DNA from: Deinococcales bacterium
GTDB taxonomy: Bacteria > Deinococcota > Deinococci > Deinococcales > Deinococcaceae
Assembly: GCA_014378225.1 (NCBI GenBank)
Contig: JACMOA010000052.1
Location: 1-5,903 of the forward strand
Length of the DNA stretch: 5,903 nt
Reading direction: 5' to 3'
Of this stretch, positions 4,967 through 5,903 are shown piece after piece. How positions within the stretch are numbered: the first letter of the stretch is position 1; every line of letters starts with the position of its first letter. A model generated the notes under the pieces. It worked only from the letters and a program-made list of their open reading frames with translations. It was not told where the DNA came from and searched no databases. A program made the position numbers and the translations under genes.

Positions 4967-5816
4967 ACGGCTACACCGAGCAAACCGCGCACGTACAGGT
5001 CAACGTCGCCAAAGTGATTTCCTCACCCACGCCATCCTGAGTATCGCCGTGCTGCTCATAGCCGCGCCACTCTTGTTCGCGTTGCTCAAAGCCACCCAGT
5101 CGGGCGCACAGGTGACGGGTCCGAGCCTGTTGCCGGGTCCCTACCTGCTCGAGAATATGCGGGCGGCCTGGGTGGGAGCTGGGCTGGGCCAGTATATGTT
5201 CAATAGCGCTGTGGTTGCGGTGTGTATTACCGTGGGCAAAACCGTACTTTCACTGCTGGCCGCTCTGGCCTTCGTCTATTTTCGCTTTCCACTCAGTGGG
5301 GTGGCCTTTGCCACCGTGCTGTTTACGCTGATGTTACCCACCGAGCTGCTGATAGTGGCACTTTTTGATGTGGTCTCGAGCGGCCTGAAGTGGGCCGACA
5401 GCTACGCTGCCATCATCGTGCCGTTTCTGGCGTCGGCCACCGGGGTCTTGCTATTCCGTCAACACTTTATGAATATTCCGGCCAGTTTATCCGACGCGGC
5501 GCGTATAGACGGTGCGGGGCCGCTCACCTTTCTGAGCCGGATACTGGTTCCAATGAGCTGGAATACCATTGGAGCGCTGGCGGTGATTCAGTTTGTGTCG
5601 GCGTGGGACCAGTATCTGTGGCCGCTGGTGATTATGCAGTCCGAAAACAAACAGGTGATTCAGGTGGGGCTGGGCAAATTGATTGATGTGGAGGGCCAGA
5701 GCAACTGGGGCGCAGTGATGGCGGGGGCGATTCTGACCATCATCCCACCGATTATGGTGTTCACGCTGTTGCAGGAGCAGTTTTCAAAAGGCTTCGCGCT
5801 GGGGCAAGACAAGTAG
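4956..5816 (+). CDS. ugpE: UgpE-like ABC transporter permease
   Basis: The 286-residue second channel subunit, MalG/UgpE branch, is close to the usual length of about 280. A basic N-terminus (1-24, rich in Arg) leads to a first helix at about 25-46. The family stretch LLENMRAAWVGAG follows, then helices around 80-105, 113-137, 143-166, 202-225 and 248-272. FRFPL, TLMLP, and the pair LASAT and LFRQHFM match UgpE signatures. The EAA loop is present as SDAARIDGA (179-187) followed by LVPMS; the leading Glu is Asp here. WDQYLWPL and TIIPP are also typical. ATG at 4956 lies inside the end of ugpA, with GGAGGG (4944-4949) 6 nt upstream. It is the last gene visible; no ugpC-type ATPase follows within the remaining 87 bp. 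Confidence 0.94.
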   Translation: MALERLHRANRARTGQRRQSDFLTHAILSIAVLLIAAPLLFALLKATQSGAQVTGPSLLPGPYLLENMRAAWVGAGLGQYMFNSAVVAVCITVGKTVLSLLAALAFVYFRFPLSGVAFATVLFTLMLPTELLIVALFDVVSSGLKWADSYAAIIVPFLASATGVLLFRQHFMNIPASLSDAARIDGAGPLTFLSRILVPMSWNTIGALAVIQFVSAWDQYLWPLVIMQSENKQVIQVGLGKLIDVEGQSNWGAVMAGAILTIIPPIMVFTLLQEQFSKGFALGQDK

Positions 5817-5863
5817 AACGCACTTAACTCTGCACAAAAAGTCCAATCTGTACGTTGCTGGGC

Positions 5864-5894
5864 AGACCTCGAGAAGTAGATTCGCTCGAGGTCT
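5864..5894 (+). repeat. CTCGAG-armed hairpin after ugpE, possible operon end
   Basis: Perfect 10-bp arms AGACCTCGAG (5864-5873) and CTCGAGGTCT (5885-5894) around an 11-nt loop, 47 nt after the ugpE stop. The loop length equals that of the hairpin after ugpB. No U-run follows, so an intrinsic terminator is not certain. It could mark the end of the transcription unit. Confidence 0.65.
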
Positions 5895-5903
5895 AATACC
5901 AAG

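Larger units (their letters stand above)
145..5890. repeat. Dispersed palindrome CTCGAG, 36 copies
   Basis: First bases: 145, 279, 480, 514, 576, 756, 1041, 1157, 1438, 1507, 1677, 1711, 1811, 1853, 1894, 1937, 2043, 2154, 2162, 2248, 2276, 2310, 2539, 3427, 3543, 3777, 3800, 3851, 3868, 3885, 4065, 4249, 5148, 5375, 5868, 5885. Twenty-one lie in genes (14 in the three complete minus-strand genes, 7 in the transporter genes) and 15 between genes. In genes they are read as Leu-Glu (11), Ser-Ser (8) or Ala-Arg-Ala (2), so all three frames are used. Flanking bases are variable. Counted by eye. Confidence 0.95.

Overview
The window carries two unrelated gene blocks facing away from each other across a 432-bp gap. 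It looks like part of a bacterial chromosome with GC a little above 50 percent. My best guess is a Deinococcota-type diderm (Deinococcus/Meiothermus relatives). The guess rests on a UgpB-type binding protein whose signal peptide ends in A-E-A/Q with no lipobox cysteine, and on two genes whose TATACT -10 boxes lie only 6-7 bases before the start codon, as in leaderless mRNAs. It is tentative.

Left block, minus strand, read from 2040 down to 1: (i) a classical short-chain dehydrogenase closest to E. coli YgfF; (ii) a metal-motif-free ArsR-family repressor with a near-consensus promoter (TTGACA-17-TATACT), a probably leaderless GTG start and a palindrome over promoter and start; (iii) an AHSA1/SRPBCC-domain protein 44 bp downstream, a very common partner of this ArsR subfamily; (iv) the first 32 codons of a membrane protein running off the left edge, with a good Shine-Dalgarno. 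A long imperfect inverted repeat (two 25-nt arms) covers the end of the SRPBCC gene and separates it from the membrane protein.

Right block, plus strand, 2473-5816: an ABC importer of the CUT1/Ugp family, made of ugpB-like binding protein, ugpA-like permease (TTG start) and ugpE-like permease (11-nt overlap). No ATPase gene is present before the window ends. The binding protein keeps the UgpB fold signatures, but two residues that contact ligand in E. coli UgpB appear changed, so glycerol 3-phosphate is a family-based guess only. A 22-bp palindrome about 100 bp before ugpB is a candidate operator. A 226-bp spacer between ugpB and ugpA holds a CTCGAG-armed hairpin and a 17-bp tandem repeat.

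The most unusual property is at DNA level. The palindrome CTCGAG occurs 36 times in 5.9 kb (about 1.4 expected for a random hexamer), in coding and non-coding DNA and in all three reading frames. It is densest in the left block and intergenic gaps and sparser in the transporter genes. Several copies are built into hairpins just after stop codons. No RNA gene, CRISPR array, insertion sequence or phage gene was seen, and I see no gene set forming a novel defence or biosynthetic system.
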